Shown piece after piece: positions 7,709 through 16,270 of a stretch of DNA of 64,000 nucleotides (positions within the stretch are counted from its first letter, which is position 1; each line of letters starts with the position of its first letter). The notes beneath the pieces were generated by a model, which saw only the letters and a list, made by a program, of their open reading frames with translations, did no database searches and was not told the origin of the DNA. Source of the DNA: CAYNHZ01 sp964397445 (GTDB lineage: Bacteria; Bacteroidota; Bacteroidia; Bacteroidales; UBA932); contig CAYNHZ010000003.1 in the NCBI GenBank assembly GCA_964397445.1, forward strand, positions 62,001 to 126,000, given 5' to 3'. Made by a program: the position numbers and the translations under genes.

Positions 7709-9043
7709 TTAAATTCCTGTATATGTAAAAGGGGTTATTTGCCTAAGTTCATTTTTAATCCCCTCTGAAACGGAGAGGGAATTTATGAACATTGATATAG
7801 ACTCCTTTGAGATTGCCTCTCCTGTTCTGGTCAGCTCTTTAAGGGCTTCATACGGATTTGGGTACCCCTCTCTGCGTAAAATGGTTTGAATTCCTTCTGC
7901 GACAACAGCCCAATTATTTTCAAGATCTCTGTTCAATGCAGATTCGTTCAAAATCAATTTTCCGAGCCCCTTCAAGATGGATTTATAGGCTACTATCGAG
8001 TGGGCAATGGGTACACCCACATTTCTTAGGACAGTAGAGTCTGTAAGATCTCGTTGTAATCTTGATATAGGGAGCTTTGAGGATAAAAATTGGGCAACTG
8101 CGTTAGCCATTCCAAGATTTCCCTCACCATTTTCAAAGTCGATAGGATTTACCTTGTGAGGCATTGCTGATGAGCCTATCTCACCACTTTTTATCTTCTG
8201 TTTGAAATATTCCATAGAGATATACGTCCACATATCTCTGCATAGATCAATAAGAATATTATTGATCCTCTTAATGGCATCGAAAAGGGCAGATGTCTGG
8301 TCATAATGCTCTATCTGAGTCGTTGGGTATGAGCGTTTAAGTCCAAGAACATCTTCAACAAATGAGTTAGCAAATTCATTCCAATCTATATCGGGATATG
8401 CGGCAATATGGGCATTGAAATTTCCGGTTGCACCTCCGAATTTAGCACAGAAAGGGATAGAAAGGAGTGATTTCTGCTGTTCACGCAATCTTGCCACGAA
8501 TACATCGATCTCCTTCCCTAACTTTGTCGGTGAGGCAGGTTGTCCATGGGTGTGTGCCAACATCGGTATATCCTTCCACTCCTTGGATAAATCTGAAAGT
8601 TTGTTTGTAATCTCATAAAGCTGAGGTAAATATATGTCTTGAATACCCTCAGAAAGAGAGAGCGGAATGGCAGTATTATTGATATCTTGTGAGGTCAATC
8701 CAAAGTGGATAAATTCTTTATATCTCCCATTGATCTCAAGCTGGTCGAACTTCTTTTTTATATAGTATTCGACAGCTTTGACATCGTGATTAGTCGTCTT
8801 TTCTATCTCCTTTATCATCAATGCATCATCTTCAGAAAATTCACGATATAGGTCTCTTATTTTTTCAAAGTACGAACTATCGAAATCCTCAAGTTGAGGT
8901 AATGGGATCATACATAAAGAGATAAAATATTCTATTTCGATTCTGACTCTATATTTGATAAGTGCATATTCTGAAAAGTAAGAAGATAAATCGCTGACTT
9001 GTCGATAATATCTTCCATCTATCGGTGAAATTGATGATAACAT
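7709..9043 (-). CDS. purB: Adenylosuccinate lyase
   Basis: Catalyses two steps of purine synthesis: SAICAR to AICAR, and adenylosuccinate to AMP, each releasing fumarate. At 444 residues it matches the Bacteroidota form. The superfamily signature GSSAMPHKVNP lies near residue 290, and the conserved THGQPASPT block and TSQDIN block supply catalytic His and Ser/Thr-Ser-Gln residues. A -7 box at 9087-9094 gives it a leader of about 40 bases. Confidence 0.96.
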   Translation of the reverse strand: MLSSISPIDGRYYRQVSDLSSYFSEYALIKYRVRIEIEYFISLCMIPLPQLEDFDSSYFEKIRDLYREFSEDDALMIKEIEKTTNHDVKAVEYYIKKKFDQLEINGRYKEFIHFGLTSQDINNTAIPLSLSEGIQDIYLPQLYEITNKLSDLSKEWKDIPMLAHTHGQPASPTKLGKEIDVFVARLREQQKSLLSIPFCAKFGGATGNFNAHIAAYPDIDWNEFANSFVEDVLGLKRSYPTTQIEHYDQTSALFDAIKRINNILIDLCRDMWTYISMEYFKQKIKSGEIGSSAMPHKVNPIDFENGEGNLGMANAVAQFLSSKLPISRLQRDLTDSTVLRNVGVPIAHSIVAYKSILKGLGKLILNESALNRDLENNWAVVAEGIQTILRREGYPNPYEALKELTRTGEAISKESISMFINSLSVSEGIKNELRQITPFTYTGI

Positions 9044-9086
9044 ATTTATTTAAGAGAATTAAATAGTTGTGTATTTTTAGTTTATA

Positions 9087-9094
9087 CAAAGATA
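9087..9094 (-). promoter_or_regulatory. -7 box for purB
   Basis: TATCTTTG on the minus strand matches TAnnTTTG exactly; predicted start near 9083. The -33 element is weak. Confidence 0.55.
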
Positions 9095-9125
9095 GAATAA
9101 AGAACCGAAATGAGATTATCTAAAT

Positions 9126-9899
9126 TCAAATTATTCCAACTGCGGCAGCAACATCGTGTACCCTAAGTATATTTGCACCATTGGAGATCGCCCTTTTGTG
9201 AAGCTCTGTTGTTTGGGGTAGTGCCTCTTCCGGTGTTATCCCAAATTTCTTATAGATAAAACTTTTTCTTGAGATACCGATTAGAATTTCTCTATTGAAA
9301 ATCTTAAAATTAGAGAGATTATCGAGCAATTCGTAATTTTGATCTATTGTCTTTGAAAAACCAAAACCGGGATCTAATATCCATTTTTTTATCCCTGCAT
9401 CTGATGCTTTTTGTTCAAAGATCTTGAAATAATCAATAATATCATTGGTTACATCATCATATTGACAAAATTGTTGCATAGTCTCCGGAGTACCCCTTTT
9501 ATGCATAGCAATATATTCTAACCCCAATTTTCCAACTGTTGTAAGCATAGATGGATCGTCCTCTCCGGCAGAGATATCGTTTACCATAAAGCTCCCCCCC
9601 TTGTCAAAGCAGCGTTGGACTATCTCGGCCCTAAAAGTATCAACAGAAAATGGTATGGACCCAAACATATTTTTTAAAATTTTAATTGCAGGTTCCAATC
9701 TTTTCCACTCTTCTTCAGCAGATATCGATTTTGAACCAGGTCTGGTTGAGCAAGCTCCCAAATCGACAATATCTGCCCCCTCTCCAATCAATGTGTTTAA
9801 TCTCCTGATAATCTGATCATCGCCTACAGCTCTTGATGCGCTATAAAAAGAGTCGTCAGTGAGGTTTAGAATCCCCATTATTTTCACTTTTTTTTCCAT
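9126..9899 (-). CDS. folP: Dihydropteroate synthase
   Basis: Joins p-aminobenzoate to dihydropterin pyrophosphate in folate synthesis and is the sulfonamide target. The 257 residues carry the family blocks in order: MGILNLTDDSF (the usual Pro of LTPDSF is Asp here), DLGACSTRPGS, VDTFRAEI, VNDISAGE, and WILDPGFGFSKT, with the closing SRKSF and RVHD segments. It sits 82 bases downstream of purB's start region on the same strand; the 250 bases between it and tmk hold only the tmk promoter. Confidence 0.95.
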   Translation of the reverse strand: MEKKVKIMGILNLTDDSFYSASRAVGDDQIIRRLNTLIGEGADIVDLGACSTRPGSKSISAEEEWKRLEPAIKILKNMFGSIPFSVDTFRAEIVQRCFDKGGSFMVNDISAGEDDPSMLTTVGKLGLEYIAMHKRGTPETMQQFCQYDDVTNDIIDYFKIFEQKASDAGIKKWILDPGFGFSKTIDQNYELLDNLSNFKIFNREILIGISRKSFIYKKFGITPEEALPQTTELHKRAISNGANILRVHDVAAAVGII

Positions 9900-10125
9900 A
9901 TTTTTTCTTTATAAATCACCATTCTATCCCCTTAGAATCTATATTTTACCCATTATAGGGTATTTAAGTGAGGTGTAAACTTATTAATAATTTATCAACT
10001 CTCAATGTTTTTTTATTTTTAAGTTTGATCTTTAAATTAATTTTGTCAAAATTGTTATAATAGGCGGAACATTTTTCTATGGAAAGTTATATCTGTTTAG
10101 TATCACTTTAAAGAGTTTATTTCTT

Positions 10126-10133
10126 TACATTTG
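10126..10133 (+). promoter_or_regulatory. -7 box for the tmk-doxX-cobU-cobT operon
   Basis: TACATTTG matches TAnnTTTG; predicted start near 10137, a leader of 13 bases to the ATG at 10150. A weak TTTA lies further upstream. The rest of the 250-base gap 9900-10149 is AT-rich, and I see no other feature in it. Confidence 0.55.
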
Positions 10134-10149
10134 CAAATGTATTTGATAA

Positions 10150-10845
10150 ATGAATTTAAATAACTTTATGTTAATTGTTTTAGAAGGACTTGATGGGGCA
10201 GGAAAATCCACACAGGTTGCTAAATTAAAGAGTTACATTACATCTATGGGGAGGAATTTGCGTTATCTCCACTTTCCTCGTTTTGATTCACCTGTAGTTG
10301 GGGAGATGATAGCAAAATTTTTACGAGGTGATTTTGGAGAGATAAACAATGTTCATCCTATGTTGGTGGCCCTCCTATTTGCTGAGGATCGCAGAGATGC
10401 TTCTGTCATTATTCGCAAGTGGTTGACTCAAGGAGATATAGTCCTATTGGACAGATATGTCTATTCAAATATTGCATTTCAATGTGCGAAATGCGTTGAT
10501 GTAAAAGAGTCAAATGAGTTGAGGAGGTGGATAATGCATACAGAATATGAAGATTTTAATATACCCAAACCAGATCTTAATCTTTTTTTAGATGTCCCTA
10601 TCTCTTTTGTAAATAGTAAGTTGAGTCAAGAACGTAAAGGTGATGACCGCACCTATTTACAAGGTAAATCGGATATTCACGAGAGTAATATCTCTTTTCA
10701 GATGAAGGTGAGGGAGATATATTTGGAACAATGTTCAATCGATAAAGATTTTAAAAGAATTGATTGTTCAGATGGTGATGAAAATATCCTTTCACCCAGC
10801 GAAATTTTTAAAAAAATTCAGATTGAGGTTGCCCATTTTTTATAA
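10150..10845 (+). CDS. tmk: Thymidylate kinase
   Basis: Phosphorylates dTMP to dTDP. The P-loop GLDGAGKST lies at residues 13-21, followed by the FPRFDSP substrate region, the DRYVYSNIAFQ motif and a C-terminal lid with RKGDDRTYLQG. At 231 residues it is near the family length. The ATG at 10150 fits the promoter; a second in-frame ATG at 10168 would give a protein starting MLIVLEG, closer to most homologues, and cannot be excluded. It heads a run of four same-strand genes with small gaps that continues into doxX, cobU and cobT. Confidence 0.93.
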   Translation: MNLNNFMLIVLEGLDGAGKSTQVAKLKSYITSMGRNLRYLHFPRFDSPVVGEMIAKFLRGDFGEINNVHPMLVALLFAEDRRDASVIIRKWLTQGDIVLLDRYVYSNIAFQCAKCVDVKESNELRRWIMHTEYEDFNIPKPDLNLFLDVPISFVNSKLSQERKGDDRTYLQGKSDIHESNISFQMKVREIYLEQCSIDKDFKRIDCSDGDENILSPSEIFKKIQIEVAHFL

Positions 10846-10865
10846 AAAATTGTAACAATTATCCT

Positions 10866-12113
10866 ATGCACTTTCTACTTCTTATTGCCAGAATAATATT
10901 TGGAGTTGTTTTTATAATTTCAGGGTTTTTCAAATTGATGGATCCCATTGGAACGGGACTGATAGTGACCGAGTATCTTAAGGCTGCTCATATCGAATTT
11001 CTTGCTCCGATCTCGATTATTTTTGGATTATTACAGTCTGTTGTGGAACTGGTCGTTGGTATTGGTATTTTTATGCGTTTGAGGATGAGGATGTTATCTG
11101 TGGTGGCATTACTCCTCTCTTTGTTTTTTACACTCCTTACCCTTGTTTTGGCTATTTTTAACCCCATTAGTGAGTGTGGATGTTTTGGAGAGGCAATTCA
11201 CCTCACAAATTGGCAGACATTTTATAAAAATTTAATTCTATTGGTATGTATAATACCTATTTTCTTATATAGAAAAAAATTTAAAAGGGTTGCTCCTCCC
11301 CTTGCCGAATGGACCTTCTTAGCCTTTTATGGGGTTGTGGGGTTGAGTGCGGCGATTTGGTCTCTATATAATATCCCTTTTGTTGAATATGGAGATTTTA
11401 GATCGGGGACAAATATCTCTTTGAAGTTGGATGAAACTATGGAGTATCGTGAATATTCAACAGTTTTTATCTATTCAAAGGGGGGCAGAAAAGCTGAGTT
11501 TTCCATCGATAATCTTCCCGATTCTACTTGGATTTACGAAGATTCCAAGACTATTTCTACTTCGGGTATAGAGGGTGAACTATTTAATTTTTCACTTAGA
11601 GATCTAAACGATAATAATCTTACAGAGAAGATTTTAGATAATACCAAGCCTCAGGTGTTGATTGTTTTTTCAGATTCCAAACTATTAGTTGACAATTTTC
11701 ATAAAATTCCACCCTTGTTAGAGGGGATAGGTGCTGCCGGAGCTGATGCCTATATTGTAACGGCAGGTTTGACCGACTCGTTAAGTGCTATTGTAAATAA
11801 TGATAGGGTTTTTTCAGCCTCTTTACTTTTTTCAGACTACAAATCGCTCATATCGTTGTGTCGAGCAAATGGTGGGGCTGTCTATATACGTGATGGGGTG
11901 ATTATAAAAAAATGGTCAAGGCACAATGTGGATGTAGCGCAGATTAGGAATGTGATTAATCGTGATCCTGATGATGTGTCAGCAGATGAAACAATTTTAC
12001 AACAGCTTGTAAATGAGCTATCTATAATATTTATCTTTTTATCGATTATTGTATTTAGATATATCTGCGGAATAATCTATGGTAAAAAGCCTAAACTTAT
12101 AATCACAGAATAA
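10866..12113 (+). CDS. DoxX/MauE-like membrane protein with a large C-terminal domain
   Basis: A 415-residue protein. The first about 145 residues form a four-helix DoxX/MauE-type membrane domain, including the ECGCFGE motif (Cys104, Cys106) seen in MauE-like quinone- or thiol-linked proteins. A further helix (about 150-170) leads to a soluble domain of about 220 residues with no catalytic motif that I recognise, and one C-terminal helix (about 380-400) closes the protein. Architectures like this are common in Bacteroidota and have no proven function; a role in thiol/disulfide or redox chemistry of the envelope is inference from the Cys pair. Only 2 bases separate it from cobU. Confidence 0.75.
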   Translation: MHFLLLIARIIFGVVFIISGFFKLMDPIGTGLIVTEYLKAAHIEFLAPISIIFGLLQSVVELVVGIGIFMRLRMRMLSVVALLLSLFFTLLTLVLAIFNPISECGCFGEAIHLTNWQTFYKNLILLVCIIPIFLYRKKFKRVAPPLAEWTFLAFYGVVGLSAAIWSLYNIPFVEYGDFRSGTNISLKLDETMEYREYSTVFIYSKGGRKAEFSIDNLPDSTWIYEDSKTISTSGIEGELFNFSLRDLNDNNLTEKILDNTKPQVLIVFSDSKLLVDNFHKIPPLLEGIGAAGADAYIVTAGLTDSLSAIVNNDRVFSASLLFSDYKSLISLCRANGGAVYIRDGVIIKKWSRHNVDVAQIRNVINRDPDDVSADETILQQLVNELSIIFIFLSIIVFRYICGIIYGKKPKLIITE

Positions 12114-12115
12114 TT

Positions 12116-12625
12116 ATGGGGCAAATCATTTTGGTAACTGGTGGTCAGCGTTCAGGGAAGAGTAGTTATTCGGAACGGTTAGCTCTCTCGAAATCACCTA
12201 ATCCTATTTATATGGCTACCGCAAGGGTTTGGGATGAAGAGTTTCGTATAAGAATCGAGCGGCACAAAAAGGGAAGAGGTGATAGATGGGTAAATATTGA
12301 GGAGGAAAAATATCTGAGTAAGCATAATATGAGTGGAAAGGTTGTTGTGATTGATTGTGTAACTCTCTGGAGTACAAATTTCTTTTATGACCTCGAATCT
12401 GATGTTCAGCTCTCTTTAGAGGCATTAAAAAGTGAATTTGAGAAATTTACAGTTAATGATGGTGTCTATATATTTGTTACCAACGAGATAGGATTAGGAG
12501 GTGTCTCTGATAATATGATTCAGCGGAAGTTTACCGATTTGCTCGGTTGGTTTAATCAATATATCGCTTCAAGGGCAGATACCGTTATTTTTATGGTGTC
12601 GGGTATCCCGATAAAAATAAAGTAA
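12116..12625 (+). CDS. cobU: Adenosylcobinamide kinase / adenosylcobinamide-phosphate guanylyltransferase
   Basis: Activates (adenosyl)cobinamide by phosphorylation and GMP transfer, giving AdoCbi-GDP for nucleotide-loop assembly. The P-loop GGQRSGKS is at residues 9-16, the guanylyl-accepting His region is seen as RIERHKKGRGDRW, and TNEIGLG is the family's conserved C-terminal block. At 169 residues it is a little short of the usual length but complete. It lies 2 bases after the DoxX-like gene and 2 bases before cobT. Confidence 0.95.
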   Translation: MGQIILVTGGQRSGKSSYSERLALSKSPNPIYMATARVWDEEFRIRIERHKKGRGDRWVNIEEEKYLSKHNMSGKVVVIDCVTLWSTNFFYDLESDVQLSLEALKSEFEKFTVNDGVYIFVTNEIGLGGVSDNMIQRKFTDLLGWFNQYIASRADTVIFMVSGIPIKIK

Positions 12626-12627
12626 AA

Positions 12628-13698
12628 ATGATTAGAAAATTTATTATTGAAAGGCCGAATGAGGCTATAAAGGGGAGTATTATTGATAAAATTGATAATC
12701 TTACAAAACCTAAGGGGTCGTTGGGTGTGTTGGAAGACATTGCATTGCAAATTGGGTTGATTCAGCAAACTCTCTCTCCAAAATTGACAAATCCGAATAA
12801 TGTGATTTTTGCGGCAGATCACGGCATTGTTGAGGAGGGGGTGAGTGTCTCTCCTAAAGAGGTTACCTGGCAGCAGGTGGCGAATTTTCTAAAAGGGGGT
12901 GGCGGTGTCAATTTTTTTTGCCGACAGCACAATTTTAAATTGAAGGTTGTAGATGCCGGGGTGGATTTTGATTTTCCCAAGGATTGCGGAGTTATTGATA
13001 AGAAAGTGGGTAAAGGAACTCGTAACTTTTTGAAAGAGGGGGCTATGACAATCGAAGAGTTGGAAATGTGCGTTCAGCACGGATCAGATGTTGTAACCGA
13101 TTGTTATAAAGAGGGGTGTAATATTATTAGTTTCGGGGAAATGGGGATTGGAAACACCTCACCTTCTTCTGTGTGGATGTCAATGTTTACAGGTATTCCA
13201 CTACAACAGTGTGTTGGTGCCGGAAGTGGTCTTTCCTCTGCGGGTGTATCGAAAAAATACGATGTTCTCAAACGAGCTATTGACAATTATATCGTTTCCC
13301 AATCTTCTGAGAAGTGTCTTGAAGAGAATAGTAAAGTGATAGATATTATTCGCTATTTTGGTGGATATGAAATGGTTATGACTATTGGAGCTATGCTAAG
13401 AGCAGCTGAGTTGAAAATGGTAATCCTTATTGATGGTTTTATTATGACGAACTGTATTTTGGCGGCGAAACAACTCTATCCTGCTGTGATAGAATATGCT
13501 ATCTTTTCACATTCCGGAGATGAATGTGGACACAAATTATTGTTGGATAATATGGGTGTTCACCCTTTACTATCTTTAAGATTGAGACTTGGAGAGGGAA
13601 CTGGAGCAATATGTTCGTACCCGATTGTGGATTCGGCAATTAGGATGATCAACGAAATGAAAACTTTTGAAAATGCCTCAATTACAAAGTATTTTTAG
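12628..13698 (+). CDS. cobT: Nicotinate-nucleotide:dimethylbenzimidazole phosphoribosyltransferase
   Basis: Makes alpha-ribazole phosphate, the lower-ligand nucleotide of cobalamin. The 356-residue protein shows the family blocks: TKPKGSLG near the N-terminus, FAADHGIVEEGVS, GEMGIGNTS, and RLGEGTGA with the catalytic Glu at about residue 323. It ends 4 bases from the convergent cobC stop. In gut Bacteroidales CobT homologues can activate several benzimidazole or purine bases; which base is used here cannot be read. Confidence 0.96.
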   Translation: MIRKFIIERPNEAIKGSIIDKIDNLTKPKGSLGVLEDIALQIGLIQQTLSPKLTNPNNVIFAADHGIVEEGVSVSPKEVTWQQVANFLKGGGGVNFFCRQHNFKLKVVDAGVDFDFPKDCGVIDKKVGKGTRNFLKEGAMTIEELEMCVQHGSDVVTDCYKEGCNIISFGEMGIGNTSPSSVWMSMFTGIPLQQCVGAGSGLSSAGVSKKYDVLKRAIDNYIVSQSSEKCLEENSKVIDIIRYFGGYEMVMTIGAMLRAAELKMVILIDGFIMTNCILAAKQLYPAVIEYAIFSHSGDECGHKLLLDNMGVHPLLSLRLRLGEGTGAICSYPIVDSAIRMINEMKTFENASITKYF

Positions 13699-13702
13699 AA
13701 GA

Positions 13703-14254
13703 CTATATTTCCAATCTAACGATTCCTCCGTATGGAGTGAGGGATGAAAATGCCTCCGAAGGGTCTAAATTCCCAGCTAAAACACTTGCACAAATAATCA
13801 CTCCTCCGTGGGTGAAAATGAGCACAGGTGCACTATTTTCCTCACCCTTTAATTCTTCCATAAACTCCTTAACCCTCTTAAATTGATCGATATAGGACTC
13901 TCCATCAGGGGCTTTTGTATTTATGTAATCTTCACACCATTTAGCCCATATCGGATCGTTATTCTCATCAAATTTAGACATCTCCCATCTACCGAAATTG
14001 ATCTCAAGAATCCTCTTATCTATCTTTGCGTCTGAATAATTACAAAATGTTGCAAGTTTTCTGCAACGGATCAATGGGCTTACAAACACCCTTTCAAATC
14101 GTTCTATTTTCTCATTCTTAGCAATATCAAGAAGGTTCTTGTTAACTAATGAGGCCTCATCTGCAAAGGTGTCAGTGATATCAACATCAGTCTGACCATA
14201 ACAGGTCCCGACTTCAACATCCACCGAGGTATGTCTTACAAGATAGACTACCAT
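13703..14254 (-). CDS. cobC: Alpha-ribazole-5'-phosphate phosphatase (histidine phosphatase family)
   Basis: Removes the phosphate of alpha-ribazole phosphate (or of cobalamin phosphate) in the last steps of B12 assembly. A 183-residue phosphoglycerate-mutase-like protein: the catalytic motif is LVRHT (His8) rather than the usual RHG, as is common for CobC of this phylum; VSPLIRCRKLA and IFTHGGVI hold the second Arg and His. The start lies inside the end of cobS (7-base overlap), so the two are translated together. The context between cobT and cobS makes the CobC call firmer than the family alone would. Confidence 0.9.
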   Translation of the reverse strand: MVVYLVRHTSVDVEVGTCYGQTDVDITDTFADEASLVNKNLLDIAKNEKIERFERVFVSPLIRCRKLATFCNYSDAKIDKRILEINFGRWEMSKFDENNDPIWAKWCEDYINTKAPDGESYIDQFKRVKEFMEELKGEENSAPVLIFTHGGVIICASVLAGNLDPSEAFSSLTPYGGIVRLEI

Positions 14255-15027
14255 AAAAAATTAATAATTGAGATGGTTAATAAAAAGCAGATTTCTGAGA
14301 GGAGGAAAAGAGCACCGCAGCAATCTCCTGTATATCCGCCAATTCGTTTTTTTAAAAAATTTGTAAAAAATATAAAAACAATGATGGGAGAAATAATTGC
14401 CACTAAATATAATGTTGGAAGAAAATCATTATTTATTGTCATCAGTAGGTAAACCGATAATATAGAGAAGATTGCACCAGGAATAGTAAGCACTATCCCT
14501 CTTCTATGGTAAACTATTTTACTCTTAGATTCCTCTTCGCTTCTGGCGTATGGTAGGGCATATATAATATTTGAAGCCACATACTTAGACCATATATCTG
14601 AAGAAATTATTGCAATTATTGATAGTTGAAGAGGAAGAGAAGAAACAATAGAAATCAAAAGCAAATAGTAGATAATCAGCCCAATAACTCCGTAACTTCC
14701 AATATGTGAATCCTTCATTATCTCCAGAATCCTTTTCTTGTTTGAACCCCCACCAAAACCGTCAATAAAATCTGCGAGTCCATCTTCGTGAAGGGCACCT
14801 GTAAGAAGAAGCCTAAAGCTATATGCAATAATTACAGCAACTTGATATGGAACAATATAAGAAGCACCCCATAATGCAAGAGCGGTGATTGTTCCGGTTA
14901 TAACCCCTACAAAACACCAAAAATAGGTGGCATTTTCATAATCTTCCTTTCTAACAAGTTTTACCCCTGGTAATTTTAAAATAGTAAAGAAAGATATCGC
15001 AGCAATAAGATTAGTATAAATTTTCAT
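14248..15027 (-). CDS. cobS: Adenosylcobinamide-GDP ribazoletransferase (cobalamin synthase)
   Basis: Integral membrane enzyme that joins AdoCbi-GDP to alpha-ribazole (or its phosphate). The 259 residues have several hydrophobic segments and the acidic motif ALHEDGLADFIDGFGGG that binds metal and substrate. I chose the ATG at 15027: it gives the usual N-terminus (MKIYTNLIAAISFFTILKLPG-like, beginning MKIYTNL) and family length, and the promoter -7 box at 15043-15050 lies upstream of it. The longer frame to 15105 would run through that promoter. Overlaps cobC by 7 bases. Confidence 0.93.
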   Translation of the reverse strand: MKIYTNLIAAISFFTILKLPGVKLVRKEDYENATYFWCFVGVITGTITALALWGASYIVPYQVAVIIAYSFRLLLTGALHEDGLADFIDGFGGGSNKKRILEIMKDSHIGSYGVIGLIIYYLLLISIVSSLPLQLSIIAIISSDIWSKYVASNIIYALPYARSEEESKSKIVYHRRGIVLTIPGAIFSILSVYLLMTINNDFLPTLYLVAIISPIIVFIFFTNFLKKRIGGYTGDCCGALFLLSEICFLLTISIINFLW

Positions 15028-15042
15028 AAAAAAATCGCAATG

Positions 15043-15050
15043 CAAAATTA
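15043..15050 (-). promoter_or_regulatory. -7 box for cobS-cobC
   Basis: TAATTTTG on the minus strand matches TAnnTTTG, with a TCTG near the -33 position after 19 bases. The predicted start near 15039 leaves a leader of about 12 bases, too short for a riboswitch. Confidence 0.6.
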
Positions 15051-15184
15051 CACATAAAAAAACGATATACAGAAATTCAGCATTAATAAATGGGGCGAAT
15101 ATCAATCCTATTTGTTTCCGATAGTGTCTCTATGAGAGCTGGGTTATGATGCCGATGATATTCGATGATAAATCTTTATATAAA

Positions 15185-15216
15185 TTTGGTGTGTAAATTT
15201 TAGAAGGCTACTTTTG
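15185..15216 (+). promoter_or_regulatory. Promoter for btuC-btuD, placed for a leaderless mRNA
   Basis: A perfect TTTG at 15185-15188 and a perfect TACTTTTG at 15209-15216 are separated by 20 bases. The predicted transcript start (about 15220) coincides with the btuC ATG at 15221. Confidence 0.75.
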
Positions 15217-15220
15217 TGAG

Positions 15221-16264
15221 ATGAAACACCCCTTTAGGATATATTTGATATTGGGGACAATTTTGATTGTCCTTTTCTTCGGTAATCTGTTGTATGGTGC
15301 TGTGATTATCCCTATTAAGGATGTTTTTTCGATTCTTTTTACTGGTGGGTCGGATTTGGTTTCATCTTCCTCTGCTTGGACATTGATTGTTAGGGGGGCG
15401 AGATTGCCTCAAGCGATAACTGCTTTATTTGCAGGGGCAAGTTTGGCTGCGTGTGGATTGATGTTACAAACACTCTTTAAAAACCCATTGGCAGGCCCCT
15501 CCATTTTAGGGGTAAGCGATGGGGCAAATCTTGGGGTTGCTATTATTATGTTATATTTCGGAGGAAGTATCGGGGTTAGTTCAGATTTTCCGGCAGGGGG
15601 ATATATTGCAACAGTTATCGCTGCATTTATCGGTGCATCTATCATTCTATCTATTATAATTTTCTTTTCGAAGAAGGTAAATAACAATGTTATGTTGTTG
15701 ATTATAGGGATTATGATAGGGTATCTCACCTCATCGCTAATCTCTATTCTCAATTTTCACGCTGCGGCTGACAAAGTTCACCAATATGTCCTTTGGGGAA
15801 TGGGTGACTTCTCAAATGTATCTATTGAAAAATTACCATTTTTTGTAATTTTTTCAGGTTTGGGACTGATCTCCTCTTTACTTTTGATCAAACCACTTAA
15901 CGCACTCCTTTTGGGAGAGATGTACGCTGCAAATCTTGGGGTAAAAGTGAAGTCGGCAAGGGTATATATTCTCCTTTGTACAGGGGTACTAACTGCTGCT
16001 GTAACTGCATTTTGCGGTCCGATCTCATTTATTGGGCTTGCGGTTCCTCATATTGCCCGACTTATACTCGGAACATCCAATCACAAACAGCTACTTCCGA
16101 TAACAATTGTCTCCGGTGGGTGTGTTGCAATGTTGTGTAATATGCTCACAGTCATACCTGGAAGTAATAGTGTATTACCTTTAAATGCCGTAACTCCGAT
16201 CATTTGTGCGCCGATAATAATCTATGTTATCATTAACCGTAATAATATTCAATATTTCAATTAA
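15221..16264 (+). CDS. btuC: FecCD/BtuC-family ABC transporter permease, cobalamin type
   Basis: Inner-membrane permease of a class II (BtuCD-F) importer. The 347 residues are strongly hydrophobic with about ten predicted helices, an ARLPQAITALFAGASLA segment near the N-terminus and the GPISFIGLAVPHIARL coupling-helix region that contacts the ATPase, both family hallmarks. Iron-siderophore and B12 permeases cannot be told apart by sequence alone; position between the cob genes and the btuBGF operon makes B12 the best call. The start lies directly at the predicted transcript start. btuD follows after 6 bases. Confidence 0.9.
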   Translation: MKHPFRIYLILGTILIVLFFGNLLYGAVIIPIKDVFSILFTGGSDLVSSSSAWTLIVRGARLPQAITALFAGASLAACGLMLQTLFKNPLAGPSILGVSDGANLGVAIIMLYFGGSIGVSSDFPAGGYIATVIAAFIGASIILSIIIFFSKKVNNNVMLLIIGIMIGYLTSSLISILNFHAAADKVHQYVLWGMGDFSNVSIEKLPFFVIFSGLGLISSLLLIKPLNALLLGEMYAANLGVKVKSARVYILLCTGVLTAAVTAFCGPISFIGLAVPHIARLILGTSNHKQLLPITIVSGGCVAMLCNMLTVIPGSNSVLPLNAVTPIICAPIIIYVIINRNNIQYFN

Positions 16265-16270
16265 TTAACT

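Noticed and set aside
15028..15105. Longer cobS start at 15105
   Set aside because: It crosses the good -7 box at 15043-15050 and adds residues before the usual CobS N-terminus.
15106..15220. A second cobalamin riboswitch before btuC
   Set aside because: No aptamer block (GCCACTG, B12 box) is seen, and the promoter places the transcript start at the btuC ATG.
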